Below are positions 1 to 12,600 of a stretch of DNA of 64,000 nt, piece after piece. The stretch comes from Triplophysa rosa (taxonomy: Eukaryota; Chordata; Actinopteri; Cypriniformes; Nemacheilidae). The stretch covers positions 2,547,695 to 2,611,694 of the forward strand of contig NC_079892.1 of assembly GCF_024868665.1 (NCBI RefSeq), in the 5' to 3' direction. The translations under genes and the position numbers were made by a program. The first letter of the stretch is position 1. Each line of letters opens with the position of its first letter. Below the pieces are notes generated by a model, which was not told the DNA's origin, ran no database searches, and was given only the letters and a program-made list of their open reading frames with translations.

Positions 1-157
1 AAATACCTGAGACACAGATGAGACTTAAAGAAAAGTCTCCATTGATTCCATTGAGGTGTAGATGAAATGACGTAATGTTTGGCTTGATACTTGTGCCGTT
101 AGGATGAGAATTAAAACGAACATTAATCGTTGGTTTGTTTTTGTGCGCCCTCTACAG

Positions 158-3100
158 GCCAAACTGAAGAAGCACATCCAGAACCCCAGTGCTGCTGAAC
201 TCGTGCATTTTCTGTTCGGACCTCTTGAGCTAGTGAGGATCTTGGCACACAATCACAATCGTACAGAATTGTTTTTTGGCCTGTAATTTATGTCATTAGC
301 TGTTTACGGTCGTTGCATTAATACACAGATTACAGACGGACGTGACTCAGATTTGCTCGTTATGCTTCTATTCAGATATTGCAGAACTGTGGCAGTCCCG
401 ATCTTCCGCGCATGGTCCTCTCTCCTCACATGTCCCAGGACACCGTGGTCTTCCTGAGAGGTCACCTGACCCCTAAAGAGTTGACCAGCTACGAGGTGCT
501 GGGTGACGCATGGACTCGGCCCAGGTGTGGTGGAATAATACATTGATTGTGTGTTAGTGGCGAGCTGAAGTCGTGTATGTGTGTGTCGTATGCTGCTTAC
601 AGTATAAGTCAAAGTGTGTCCTTCTGTATCTTAGAGCTGATTGGCCGAAAGAGCAGTGCGCTCCTCTGTATGTGCCGAAGTTTCGGAACGGCTGGGAGCC
701 GCCGGTGGAATTGTTCCGCACATCGCCATGGGAGACGGAGAGTGTGGAGGTCCCAAAGAGCGCAGCGTTGCCGAAATCCCCAGCGCAGCCAGAATACAGA
801 AAAGAAGAGGTGAGCGAGAGGACAGCGTGTAATGTGTTTATGATACTGCGTTTGATCATGTCAAATTATGTGCGTTTTTTCCTCTTAGTTCTTTGGATCA
901 CAGTCGCCGGTGTCGAACGGGTGAGTTTGACTTTTGTCCTGACACACGGGTTCTGATTGTCATTTACAGAAAAGTTTTTTACAAATAATGAGTGATAGAC
1001 TGCTAATGTCGGCATACTTTTGAGTTTGACCACCATTGGAACGTACCCTCAGTAAAAACAAGTACACTTCAGGATCAATATATCAAGCATATTTTAGTAT
1101 ACTTTATGTAATATGCAAGCGAATATCAATGTACAGTTAGTTGTAAGTATACTGTTTCAATACTACTTTGGACTAAAGTAGTCCAGTTTTTAGTTTATAA
1201 AAGTATACTTAAAGTATAACTTACAAGTTACAACAACTACGTTTTTTGTTTGGACTGCAACAAGTGATATTGGCATACTCATAGTTTACTAGTACCATAT
1301 TATTTGTGCACTTTGGGCATATGACTATGTTGCAATTTCCATATACATTTTTAAAACAATATATGGAGAGTTTGGTTCCAAAATGAGATAACTCTGCTTA
1401 ATTTTTTTTTAAATCATGTTTTTTTATTGTGCATTCCAATTAATATCAATCAAACTGCAGTTGGTTTGTTTTGATTTAAGCCAGAATAACTCAAAAAATA
1501 CAGCTAACTAACACAATAAAACACAATAATAACATGATAACGTAATAGAAAACATGATTTTTGGAACCAAACTCTTCATATTTATGTTGTGAAATCCTTA
1601 CTCTTCTCCAGGTCTTACTCGACGCCGTCTTCTCCTCGCAAGTATGCAAAGATTCGCTATCACTTTGTTGCACGGAACGCCAATGAGCTCTCAGTTCTAC
1701 AGGATGAAGTTCTGGAGGTGTGTACATGTGATGTGTATGATGGTTTGATCTGCGCTGATGCTGTGTGCTATCTCACGAGTCATGTGCGTGTGTGTTCAGG
1801 TGTTGGAGGACGATAAGCAGTGGTGGAAGTTGAGGAACAGAAGCGGTCAGGCGGGATTCGTGCCGTATAATATCCTGGATGTCGTGAAGCTAGAGGAACC
1901 TTACGGCATAAACGATCCACCATACAGTCCGGTAACATCGACAGACAGAAGAAAAACGATATTAAAAAATACATATTTTATGTTTTAATTCTCATGTCTC
2001 TTTCTCATCTCACAGTCCTATCGAGGACAGTCTCCCTCCGGCTCATTGGGGAATGACAAAGACAGTGAGTTTTTTTATATGTTAACCACATCCGCATGAC
2101 ACCAGAATAAGATGAGCGCAGCTGCAGTTTTTGTTAGCAATCAAAGCATGTTTAGCATCTAGAAGCATTTCAACTGGTTGTTTAAACTGTCAATCAGACA
2201 CCCTCTTCCTGTCTAAATGTTTCTGTTCTTGTTTCAGGTCACAACCAACACATGGAAAAAGTGAACGACGAGCTGCTTCTGCTGATCACCAACAGTAAGG
2301 TGAATCCACCCGCCAGGAACTTTAAGGTGGAACGTCACCCCAGCTCCGCCGTGCCGCTGACCTTTGACTCTAACCCTGCGCAGGTCACCACGTGGCTCAA
2401 CTCCAAGGGCTTCAGCAAACCGTGAGTCTTTATTGTAATAAAATTGTTGAAACGACTCATACAGTATACTACAATATAATCATTTTAAATAAATGTAAGT
2501 AAAATATTTTTTTAAAGGATCTTGAGGAAGAGTATGCATGTTTTTTTTGTCAACTTTTTGGCATAAACTAGCATACAGACTATCTCAAAGTTAATAGAAA
2601 TGAACTCTTAAACACGATTCTTTATAGATGACACATACAGTATACTCTAATAATGAATTAGAAAGGGGAAAATAAAGGCATATATTCAGAATAAATGTGA
2701 TCATAATAGTGTTTTCTCATACTGTGGCTGGTGTCTTCTGTTGCAGGACGGTGGAGCGTCTGGGCATCCTGACAGGTGCACAGCTGTTCTCCCTCAATAA
2801 GGAGCATCTGAAGTCTGTGTGCGGAGACGAGGGCTCGAGGGTCTACAGTCAGATCACTGTGCAGAAAGCACAACTGGAGGTCAGCAACGACACGCACACG
2901 CACAAGTCGTTTCTATGTTTTATGGGAATTTTTCACAGACATAATCATTTTTATACTGTACAAACTGTATATTTAATCCCCTAACATTAAACCTACATTT
3001 AAAGGATTAGTTCACTTCAAAATAAACCCCCGTTGACAATCCATAGTAGGATCAAAAATTACTATGGAAAGTCAATGGGGGCTTATTTTGAAGTGAACTA

Positions 3101-3734
3101 CTCCTTTAAATCTAAAAGCTTTTGGATTTTAAAAAGCGTCATTTAATATGAATTATAAGCTGTCAAGGAAAACCTCAGGACTGACATAAAGTCAGTGCAA
3201 GAGAATGCGAAGACACATCAGGCTTATTCCATTATATATTCATTTTTGAACTTATCTTAAAATATGTGTGAAAACATGAGTATTGTGTTGTTGAAACATG
3301 AATATGAACTTGTTTTATTTGCTGTGTTCAAGATCTGCACACATTGCTTTTTTTTGTTATTTTGACCAGTTTGTCCTGTTTCGAATGTTCTGCAAATGCA
3401 AACGCAAACAAAAACAATATTTTCTTTTAGAATTTGGGAGAAAAGTCAAAAATGATCGTTTTAAAATGACCTATCAATGGTAAATTTTCACTTTTTTTTC
3501 AGCAGCTGTATATTATACAATTCATTCTGATTCAGTCTATAAATGAATCTAGCTGACGTATGTTTATTGTCTCAACATTTCACTTTTTCTGTATTAGTTT
3601 AACACTGTGTAGTCATACAAATGTACCTTTAGCTTTCCTTTGGCTTCTTTTTCTATTAGAAGAGTCAAGGAGAATCTGAACTCCAGGAAATCATGAAGAA
3701 ACGGCAAGAGAAAATCGAATCCGGCGACATCTGA
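158..3734 (+). CDS. eps8l2: EPS8-like adaptor (probably eps8l2), 3' ten exons, 5' end outside window
   Basis: EPS8-family proteins couple receptor signalling to Rac activation and actin capping or bundling in the cytoplasm. Ten exons join without a frame break: 158-232, 376-524, 635-809, 889-920, 1612-1717, 1800-1931, 2016-2064, 2238-2421, 2747-2879, 3660-3734 (stop TGA 3732-3734), 369 codons plus stop. The first three exons carry the FLFGPLEL and DWPKEQ..YVP segments typical of the family before the SH3 domain. The SH3 domain spans 1612-1931 ([20 protein letters not shown], then [10 protein letters not shown] and [11 protein letters not shown]). The last exons form the C-terminal effector region ([35 protein letters not shown], ending [18 protein letters not shown]). 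Family membership is secure. The eps8l2 paralogue assignment is inferred from remembered similarity and location; eps8 or eps8l1 remain possible. Confidence 0.85.
1361..1581. mobile_element. MITE with GAAGAGTTTGGTTCCAA ends
   Basis: Terminal inverted repeats of about 21 bp (ATATGGAGAGTTTGGTTCCA and its complement near 1561-1581), within an eps8l2 intron. It shares its interior with the copy at 5829-6028. Confidence 0.8.
3000..3110. mobile_element. Palindromic TTAA-type MITE, short form
   Basis: AAAGGATTAGTTCACTTCAA at the left and its near-complement at the right form a hairpin of about 110 bp. Confidence 0.75.
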
Positions 3735-4524
3735 TCGCGCTCACTGGAACTGTCAATCAAAGCGTCACCTGGCAACAGTAGCTGATCGACGGAACCCTTT
3801 AATGAACTCAGATGATGAAGTGTAGATTCTGCCATGCTGTCCTCCAAACGTCTAATCTGACGTATTTTTTAATTGTATATTTATTGTTGGTGCTTTTTAA
3901 TATTAGTGTATGTACGGACCTTACTGTCATTTATCCATATCCAGAAGTTTCCAAATCTTCTTCATGTTGATAAATGCTTATAAACTCTTACTGCATGAAA
4001 ACAATGTGCGAGTCAAACATGTCCATGTGCATATACAGTATGCTGTATATAAAACCTGGACATATTCTTGACAGATTGAGAATTTTTGTCTGTAAACAGA
4101 GTGAATGTTTAGAATGTTCTGGAAGTCTGTACTGAGAAATGCATCATGCTGCGTATGTAAATAATGTGCTAAAACTAGTCTCAACACACACGTTCTCATG
4201 CTGATCATTGTCATGTATGAATGAAGCAAGAACAGTAAATTGATCTCTTTCTATTCCATTTCTGTCAACGTGGTAGACATGCTTTATATTCTCACAAAGG
4301 ACATTTAGAGAGAAGTAAAAAATGTATACAATCTTGTGTTAAATCTTAAAAGAAAAAAAACAAGCAGTTAAGTTTAGTGTCAATGCACAGGTTGAGTTTA
4401 ATCAGTAATCCAAGTCATTGCAATTCAAATTAAACCTGCGCTACAATCTCTTAGTATTACCCTCTGCTAGCTTTTGTCAAAATGTTATTTATAAAAACAA
4501 ATCATTGTATTGTAAATTTAAAAA

Positions 4525-4530
4525 AATAAA
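4525..4530 (+). terminator. Candidate poly(A) signal of eps8l2
   Basis: A canonical AATAAA about 790 nt after the eps8l2 stop codon, in an A-rich stretch. Transcript 3' ends would be needed to confirm use. Confidence 0.4.
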
Positions 4531-4646
4531 ATTATTACTAAACACAATCGTTTTAAAATATCTCTAACAGCTACATCTGTATTCCAGCAGACACGACTTT
4601 CTCGTACCATTATGCACCTGCACATTCATGAACTTTCTCATCATCC

Positions 4647-4652
4647 TTTATT
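4647..4652 (-). terminator. Candidate poly(A) signal of fads2
   Basis: Minus-strand AATAAA (plus strand TTTATT) about 235 nt downstream of the fads2 stop codon. A nearer copy at 4873-4878 is so close to the stop that it is a less likely main signal. Confidence 0.4.
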
Positions 4653-4884
4653 AAAAGCGAATTCAGTCTCATCACATTTAAAGTGCCAATTACATTCCAA
4701 TCCCAGACAACACAATATCAAAAACAAAAGTGCTCGACATCAACTGATCGACCGGTGGTTTAGTGCCATCCTTAACAGCTAATAAACTACTCAATCACTG
4801 TCAGTCCACTGACACGCCTATAAATTCTTCATTCTGATTGGGCGTATTTCTGGTTTAAATGGGAGGGGTTTGTTTATTTGTCAA

Positions 4885-7800
4885 TTATTTGTGAAGGTAA
4901 GCGTCCAGCCAGAGTTCTCCGGATTTTTCCAAAGACCTGCAAGCAAGCAGAAAGAAAGAAATGAGTGCTTACGTGTGTGCAAAACAAATCTGGATTTTGT
5001 TTATGGTTTACAAAAGATTGTTTGCCATTAACCCTTTTTTATGGGCCATCCATAAATTGGTGCAATGTTGTTGTTTTATGTTTTTAAGAAAATAAAAATA
5101 AGTACACTTTAAGCAAAGTTGAAGAATAATATTTGCAATGAAACCTAGACATTCGATATTCAGGTCATACCTGACGACGTCCGCAAAAGCCCGGAACAAT
5201 GTCTTCTCGTTGTACTTTACTCGATGTTTCTCACATAAGGCCCGGACTTGAGGGGCGGCGCGCCAGTAGTTGTGTCGGGGCATTGTGGGAAAAAGACTGG
5301 AGAAAAAAGTGATTTAAAGAATTCATGGCACATTCTTTACTTTTGCATACTGTATAAATCGCTATGGATTCTTTCACACAGAGTGCCAAAATTCACTCCT
5401 AAATCAAAATGTTATCGATCTTAAAAATTTTTTTTGTATAAAACATACTGTAAGCTTTACGGCAATGTGTTTAGATAGACAGCAAATTGTAAATGTTGTG
5501 TAAGTTGAAGTAGGCCTAAATAAAAAACAGCCAGTGCAATATCCACTTTTAGTTACGTCTTAAAGATATTCAGAATTCGTTACACTGTAGATGCAGAGAA
5601 ACGTTTTTGAGTCATTTCTTTAATATTCTTGAATGTTACTAAAAATCGTAATGAGCTGCAAAACATTTATATGATTTTCCACTAAATTGCAGAATAAAGT
5701 CTGATGAAGGCATATGAAACTATGTCGAAATTATTTTTTAAATCATGTGTTGCATAAGTCGCATATCACTTTTGCAAATGAGTCACACAACAGAAAAGTA
5801 TTTTTTGCTCAAAAATATATACATTTCTATATGAAAAGTTTGATTCAAAAATCATGTTTTTATTGTGCATTCCAATTAATATCAGTCCAACTGCAGTTGG
5901 TTTGTTTTGATTTAAGTCATAATAACTCAAAAAGTACAGCTAACTAACACAATAAAACATAATAAAAATCATGATTTTTTTTTTTTTTTAAAACAGAGAT
6001 ATCTCATTTTGGAACCAAACTCTTCATATATTATTATTAGATGTATTCGATTATTTTGAGATAATGAAAAAATATTGGTTTATTCTGTTCTTAGGAAATA
6101 TAATGTGTTTTTATCAATAAAGGGAAATATATCATGTTTCCAAATATACCCCACACATTTCGTCCATGTACATGTGGGTGTTTATTGATATAAATAAATA
6201 AGGTTTCTGGGCAGCCACAAGACTTTAAAATGCTAAAGATTAGAAATTCTTGAAATTCTGTTTTCCCATTTCGTTGCCATTTTTGTTTGTTGGCATTTGT
6301 GTGATTTCAAGTTGCATTACGTTTGCTAACTCAATTTAAATTCACAGTAAATGAGAAACTAATTCGGAACTTCTCGATATTGCACAGCCTTGGTTTACAG
6401 AAAGGATGACCCGCACAAACCGTTCCACATACTTACTGGTGCTCAATCTGAAAGTTGAGGTGTCCACTGAACCAGTCGTTGAAGAAGGACGGCTCAATGT
6501 TACAGGTTGCCACCAGCTGAAGGAGAGAAAAGGGAGCGTTCATCAAACCGTGTGTCTGACTGCGTATCTTCATGCTGCTGTGAAGACTAACAGTGAGTGT
6601 ACCTGCATACTAAACCAGTCTTGATGCTTCTCGTGATCGATGTTCATGGGGATGTGACTCATCTGGGTCACCCACACAAACCAGTGACTCTCGATGAACC
6701 TGCAGACCAACACAAAGACACATTCATACAGCCGTTCTGAGACAACGTGTGCTTCCATTTTATGACTGTAAGTTTAGTTCAAAAAGAAACTGTAGAAATA
6801 TATTTGAATTAATGATTGAATACAATTTTGAGACTTCGCAGGATTTCACATACTGGGTCACTATAACAACCATGTTAAAGGTGTATAGGTCTGCGATACC
6901 TCACAACGTTAAACAGAAGCACCGCTCCAAAGAAGCCATAGAACTGTGTGAAACACAGGAGGTATCGAACGTAGTAACTTACACACCAAATAAAGTCCTG
7001 CAGAAGAGACGACATAAGAAGAAACCCTTATTAAACATCTCATTTCAACAGCAGCTCATCAGCCACGAAGTGGAAACAGTTGTCATGGCAACCTACCACC
7101 CAAAGACCATGCGAGATCATGTTGTGAATGATCTGGAACTGGAAATACACTGGGATGAGCAGAGGCGGTCCAACTGAGAAAAGAGAGAAGGGGAATGAAA
7201 TATCCAGATATCCCCTGCAATTCAAAGATACGAACAGAAATGTGCCTTGATCTGCGCTGAACGTTTTTCAGAATAATGAATCTTATTTCAGAAATATTAC
7301 CCAAATGATATTAAGGAAATTCGAAATCATTTAAAAACATTTAAATAAATAAAAAAACAATCCTGCATGGATGTCTTTAAGATTCAGATCAGCTCCAAAT
7401 GACGACAGCAATAATGTTGCTTGACTTACTGAAGAAGAAATACTTGTGCTGATGGTTGTAGGGCATACGTTTGATCTTTTTAATCCCGTACTGTAACGGA
7501 GAAATAAAGAACGTGTTTAATAACACAAGAGATCATGTTCATGTACGGACGATGTGCGTTTACCTCCAACGGCTGAACATCTCCCACCACAAACGCATTG
7601 AGCATGTTGACGTCTGGATCTTTCTTGATGATGTTGGGCTTAGCGTGATGCTGGAAGTGCCGATGGTTCCACCAGTTGGCGGACGCGCCCTGTGATCACG
7701 CACAAAAAAACACATGCCCGATATATAAATGGCAAAATACATTTTAGGAATATAAAATCTATACATTTCTATTTGAATTGTAAGCTTGTTTTTATCATAC

Positions 7801-10800
7801 TGACTTAGATGTTCTCACGTGGTTTACTGTATTATTCGAACAGGTCTGTAAACGTTTCTTACCTTCAGTTGTCCGATGGTAAACTTGTGCACTAAATGAT
7901 TCCATCCTGATGTTTTAAACACGGACAGGTGACCAAAGTCATGCTGCAGCCATCCAGCCTGAGACTACACAACACATAAAGACAAACACATCCGCTGTGA
8001 TTTTCAATGTTAGTCCGATGAAAAGACATCGTGAACCTGCTCTCTGACGGTGACGGCAGAACACTGTTGGTCTTTAATGTGAATACATCTCATAAACGTC
8101 TGTCATACCTGCGCTGTACCCAGTAAAACAGCAACCACAGCCGTGGTGATCCAGCCGGTTCCAAAGTACCACAACATGAGCAGAGCGACGGCCTCCAGGA
8201 GCAGAATGTGACCCAGATGCAAGATGAAGAACAGCGGCTGGGTTTTAAAACAACCCTCAGCTTCCAGACGCTCACGCAGGGCTCGGAAATCTTCCACAAG
8301 AGCGGCCTGAAAGAAACAAACTGCTCAGATGTTGCTCCGTCAAAGTTTGAATAATATAAATATCAACTCAATATAAATGAGAGCGCAATAGTCGAGACAC
8401 ATGAAGAGCATGGAGGTGTAAATGAGTGAAGATTGTAGAGTTGAAATCATCTGGATTTGGGTCAATTAGATGAGAAATGTTTGAGTTCATATTGAGATCT
8501 TCAATAATATTGACAAATCTGAGCTCAGTTTGACACAGTGTTGACATCTGAAACGCCGATAACAGAGACACTTGTGTGACTTCTGACTCTTTTTCTCAGG
8601 AGAAATATCTGAGACGCGGACGAGACTCAAGAAAAAGTTTCCATTTGCTCTCTAGGAGCAATGTTTGAGGTATTAAAAGAGATCTCGTCTGTGATTTTTC
8701 TTTTTTATGGTAACACTTATGAGAATGACAGTCGTATTTACAGTAGCTGCAGTTCGGTTAAAGTGCAAACCTTGGGTTGTTTTTATTGCACAGGTTAAAA
8801 TAGCGCACGATTTCAAACACATAAGGACTAACTTTAGATTCATATTTCTCTGACTGACCATATAGGCTTCCCACAAACACCAAAAGAGTTTTCGATGGAA
8901 CAGGGCAAAGGACGTTGACAAAGGTTTAATGTTAAAGCTCAAATCAACAAGCTGTTATGTGGGTGTCTGAGCTACAGCTCAACCAACTGGACAGGGTAAA
9001 AAGGCGTTGATCTGTTTAAAGGTCAGATAACTCCGGAAATGATCCAAAACTTATAAAAATATAAACCATCTGTTGCTTGGAATCAAACTTCTTCGTAAGC
9101 TCCTGAAGTAAAACAATACGAATCCAAATTTCGTGTAAATCTAACCAATGGGTGAAGAGTGATAGAGACATTTGAGGGGACGGTTCACACACACAAAAAA
9201 ACAATTCTGCAATGATTTATTCCCCCTTGTGTGGTTTAAACCTGTATATGACTCTGTCTTCAGTGAAACACAAAAGAAGATATTTTGAGAAATGTCTCAG
9301 TGGTTTTGTGTCCATACAGTGGAAGTCAATGATTATCAACGTTCTTCGAAATGTCTTCTGCAGAAGAAGACAAAAAGAATGAAAATCATACAAGTTTGGA
9401 ATGCCATGAGGCTGAATAAATGATGAAAGAATTTTCATTTTTGGGTGACTGATTCCGCAAACAAACATCATGTAAATCCAACAGCCATTTTAGAATGTAT
9501 GTTTGCGCTTTTGTCATTTGTCAGATCTGAGTGAACGAGTCTTTATAGAGTGCTGTTGTGAAGGTGAGGGTGAAGGTCCTGGTTTTTAACTCTATGGACG
9601 GTTTCATCTTAACAACGTAAACAAACGTTACTGCGCATGCGCACGTTTGCGACCCCCCCTCCCAACTGAACTTTCGGTACACATTTACAAACAATAGAAG
9701 TGCCTGCAGATTATTTCTGATAACAATCAAAAGAAACCGAGAAGAACCGTTACTTGGTTAAACGTCTCTCCAATATTTTGAATTTAAACTGCGATACCAA
9801 GCTCAACCGCTAGATGTCAATGTACCATACGGTTTGTTTAAATGCGACCGAACTACAGGACCCATTCAACAAATAAAATGTACATACAACAAAATTCGAC
9901 AAATCGTTTATTTAATAGTTATTATAAAGTAAAATATGAATACAAATTAATATGAACATAAATTAAATTAAATATGAATAGTTATATTAGACACTAGCCA
10001 AACACAAACCGGAAGTTAACTGGGGGTCAGGCGCGCGCGCGTCCGATGAAACGGTCTATACTCACGTTCTTCTGCCGGTCTTGACTGGGTTCAGACGCCT
10101 CCAGCTCACCGATCAACAGCGGTTTCATGTACTTCCTCACCAGCTGGAGGTTTGGGTGAAACGCAGTAAACGCCTCCTAAGATTAAACACAAACGAAACA
10201 CTGATTACATACAATTGCATTTACATCAGAACAAATGAATGCCTGAATGCTTGTGTCTCAGTAGTGTGGTACCTACTTAGACAGCAGTTTTGGGCTTTAA
10301 TATGGCATCATGGCACAATTATGATGCCCAAAAATGCTGTCTACAAAGTTTAGCAAGTTTAAAATCACAGCTTCTCTGCAGCAGCCTGGAGTATATCATA
10401 TTTATGTCAAATATGCATTGTATATTTGATTTTTGTATGTGCAATGTTTAATATTTATAATAATATTGAAAAGGATGCAATCTTTGCTTTGCAGTAGTCT
10501 AAGGTATACTTTTATTGTATTTATATTTTCAAGTTTCATACTTTTAATGTAAACTGTAAACTATTTTATTACTCAGATGTAAATGCCGTGTATGGCAGTT
10601 TACTAAGGTTAAACTCACAGCCTTTGTTATAGTATTCTAATATTATTGTTAAATGTCAAATACCTCATTTTTATGGTTTCTTATATTATGAATATTTAAG
10701 TCAAATATTTACTATTTCATCATAAAAAGTGATATCCAAGATGGCAGCTCACTTAGTTTGGAGACACAGTCTTTGTTTCTCAACTGCAAACATTATAATA

Positions 10801-11222
10801 CCATAGATAGTATTTATTTTAGATTTTAAATATATAAGAATTTAAATATATTTTTGGCAAGGTGCACAAAAAAGTGCCCCAAAATCCAAGTAGATATCAT
10901 AGATATCAAAGAAAGTACAGGTTTTGAAATGACAAGAGGGCGTGTAAATGATGACAGGATTTTCATTGAGAAGTTGAACTCCTTTAAAGTTATTCCTTGT
11001 CTGTCAGTGTTTTACCGTCGCATCTTCTCCAGCATAGTGTCCAAGAATCCTCAGTCCTCCAGGGTGTCTCTTCGCCCACTGACTCACATCATAAACCTTC
11101 CTCTCCACCACGATCCACTGATCCCCGCGCTTCGTGTGTTTCTGCACCTCCTCCCAGCTGTAAGAGCCGAACCTGCGCTCGGTGCCGGACACCCGGTCCG
11201 TCTGCTGCCCTCCGCCGCCCAT
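4885..11222 (-). CDS. fads2: Fatty acid desaturase 2 (acyl-CoA front-end desaturase), complete
   Basis: An ER membrane front-end desaturase that makes long-chain polyunsaturated fatty acids; zebrafish Fads2 is known to act at both delta-6 and delta-5. Twelve coding exons in transcription order: 11222-11016, 10176-10066, 8306-8109, 7964-7863, 7689-7564, 7490-7430, 7173-7097, 6997-6900, 6699-6603, 6516-6437, 5296-5171, 4936-4885. They sum to 1335 nt, 444 codons plus stop, the usual family length, and the exon sizes match the mammalian gene as I remember it. Visible motifs: cytochrome b5 haem site HPGG (residues 53-56) and three histidine boxes HDFGH (180-184), HFQHH (217-221) and QIEHH (382-386). 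The start is the second of two adjacent ATGs (11225 and 11222), chosen because [10 protein letters not shown] is the family N-terminus. No frameshift or missing catalytic residue. The regiochemistry of this copy cannot be read from sequence alone. Confidence 0.97.
5297..6436 (-). other. fads2 intron with a palindromic MITE
   Basis: Intron between coding exons 10 and 11. It holds the MITE copy at 5829-6028 and AT-rich sequence with no other recognisable feature. Confidence 0.7.
5829..6028. mobile_element. Second copy of the GAAGAGTTTGGTTCCAA MITE
   Basis: Same interior as the first copy (shared ATTGTGCATTCCAATTAATA and CAGCTAACTAACACAATAAA) with inverted ends, in a fads2 intron. Confidence 0.8.
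8307..10065 (-). other. fads2 intron 2 (coding-exon numbering)
   Basis: About 1.76 kb with no coding exon. It contains a degenerate copy of the large TTAA-type palindromic MITE at about 9205-9460 and unremarkable AT-rich DNA elsewhere. Confidence 0.7.
9205..9460. mobile_element. Palindromic TTAA-type MITE, degenerate
   Basis: Contains the family core ACACAAAAGAAGATATTTTG and the end ATGAAAGAATTTTCATTTTT. The outer ends have decayed. Confidence 0.65.
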
Positions 11223-11260
11223 CACTCAAACTCTCGTGCTGCACGTTTTCTTCAGCTTCA

Positions 11261-11889
11261 CTGCAATTACACAACATGCATTCAGTTGGAAAGAAATGCA
11301 TCGAATGCGCAATAATTCTGAGCGAAAACAGTAGGATTTCTACAGGTGTTGGGATAGAGTTTAGTACTCGGCAAAAGCCGAAACAATATAAAAAGATAAT
11401 AATCTCGTACTGCTTCTCTGTGCACAAACGCCGACGTTCACACATTATTATTTTTTATATAAAAATAGTTCTTTAATGTAATAAACAGCTCGTTTCCCCT
11501 TTTTTAAGTAAAACAGCGCTTGTCTTTGTTTAGGAATGACACAATGGATGCTCACGTAATCTCATTCATAATGGACAGCACAGGCAAACCGAATGAACTC
11601 GTGCTGAAATACACGTAGTGACGCAAATTTGCGTTCTCTTACTGAATTTTGCTTTTGTCACATCAATCCATTGATGTGTTTTTATATAGCGAAATGTTTT
11701 TCATGCACCGTCTTATATGCACAATTCTTTTTTTTTGCATACTTTTAAACAGCGTGCTTTGTAAATGTTACATTATCTTAGTATTATGATGAAACGTGAA
11801 CACAGTAAAGTAAAGTACTGATGACCAAACATTTCTTTATCGTTTATGTAACTTTATAAAATGCATGTTTGAATAAATCACTCACTCAC
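11261..11889 (-). other. Inferred fads2 5' UTR intron
   Basis: On the minus strand a GTGAGTGAG donor at 11889-11881 follows a non-coding exon, and a TTGCAG acceptor ending at 11261 precedes the start codon by about 40 nt. I infer a 629-bp intron within the 5' UTR. No coding potential is seen inside. Transcript evidence would be decisive. Confidence 0.5.
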
Positions 11890-12130
11890 CCTGTCCACAG
11901 GCACTTGAAGCACACACTTTATCACGCAGTGTGTGTGTGATGGGTAAAGGAGTCTGATGTTGGGCTCATGCTGTCTTATACACCCACACTGCATCACTTC
12001 TGTACTGCTGCCGAATTCCGAACAGATCATTCGAGTGCAGCCGACCAATCAGCGACGGCTCCGCGTCAGGCTCGCGAGCGATCAGCCAATAGGAAGACAG
12101 TGAGATCTTTGGGAGGGCGGGAAATAAATA
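11890..12130 (-). promoter_or_regulatory. fads2 core promoter and non-coding first exon (inferred)
   Basis: Reading the minus strand, there are two CCAAT boxes in inverted orientation (plus-strand CCAAT at 12045-12049 and 12086-12090, 41 bp apart) and a GC box (plus-strand GGGCGG at about 12115-12120). A TATAAG box follows at about 11980-11975, then a transcript start expected near 11950, and a splice donor after 11890. NF-Y sites are established regulators of mammalian and fish fads2, together with SREBP. I did not find a convincing sterol element by eye. The arrangement is seen in the sequence; promoter function is inferred. Confidence 0.55.
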
Positions 12131-12454
12131 GAAGTTATTACAGTTCGAGTCCCACATAACCGTCAGTCCGGTGCTGTGAAACCACAAATTGCAGATGCGC
12201 TGCGAAATTTACGGGAAAAATTTAGATTTTTTTCACGATGCATTTGTAACAACGGTTTTTTTGTGCATGTTTATAAATATGTTATGGTAAAGAACAGGCT
12301 AACAAAAGTAAATTTACGTTATAGTTTACGCCCCACATCGTTTTAATGTTCAAGTAGGCTGGTATAAAACATTGTATCGGGTAATGCACAGGTTATTAAA
12401 AATACTGGCGCCAAAATGTCATGTTGTGTTGTTAGTTTCTTCTTAAATTAACTT

Positions 12455-12600
12455 GTAACCACACACTGTTAAAATAAATGTGATTTAAAGGTTCTTCGCA
12501 ATGCCAAAGATGAACACGTTTTGGTACCCCAAAGAACCATTCAGTCAAAGGTTCTTTAAAAATATTTCTTACCTTTAATCTGAAGAACATTTTGTGTCTA
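12455..12600. repeat. GGTTCTT-type dispersed repeat
   Basis: Repeated AAAGGTTCTT and CCAAAGAACCATT motifs, an imperfect palindrome I recognise as common in cyprinid genomes. Confidence 0.55.

Larger units (their letters stand above)
3735..4884. other. 3' UTRs of two convergent genes
   Basis: No coding exon is visible here. The left part is the probable eps8l2 3' UTR. An AATAAA at 4525-4530 on the plus strand is the best candidate poly(A) signal. On the minus strand, AATAAA at 4647-4652 is the best candidate for fads2; a second one at 4873-4878 lies only about 7 nt after the fads2 stop. The interval is AT-rich and otherwise featureless. Confidence 0.6.

Noticed and set aside
6749..7177. 142-codon plus-strand frame
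   Set aside because: Antisense across fads2 exons 7 and 8 and their introns.
10854..11476. Plus-strand frames of 153 and 159 codons
   Set aside because: Antisense to fads2 exon 1; composition is the shadow of the coding strand.
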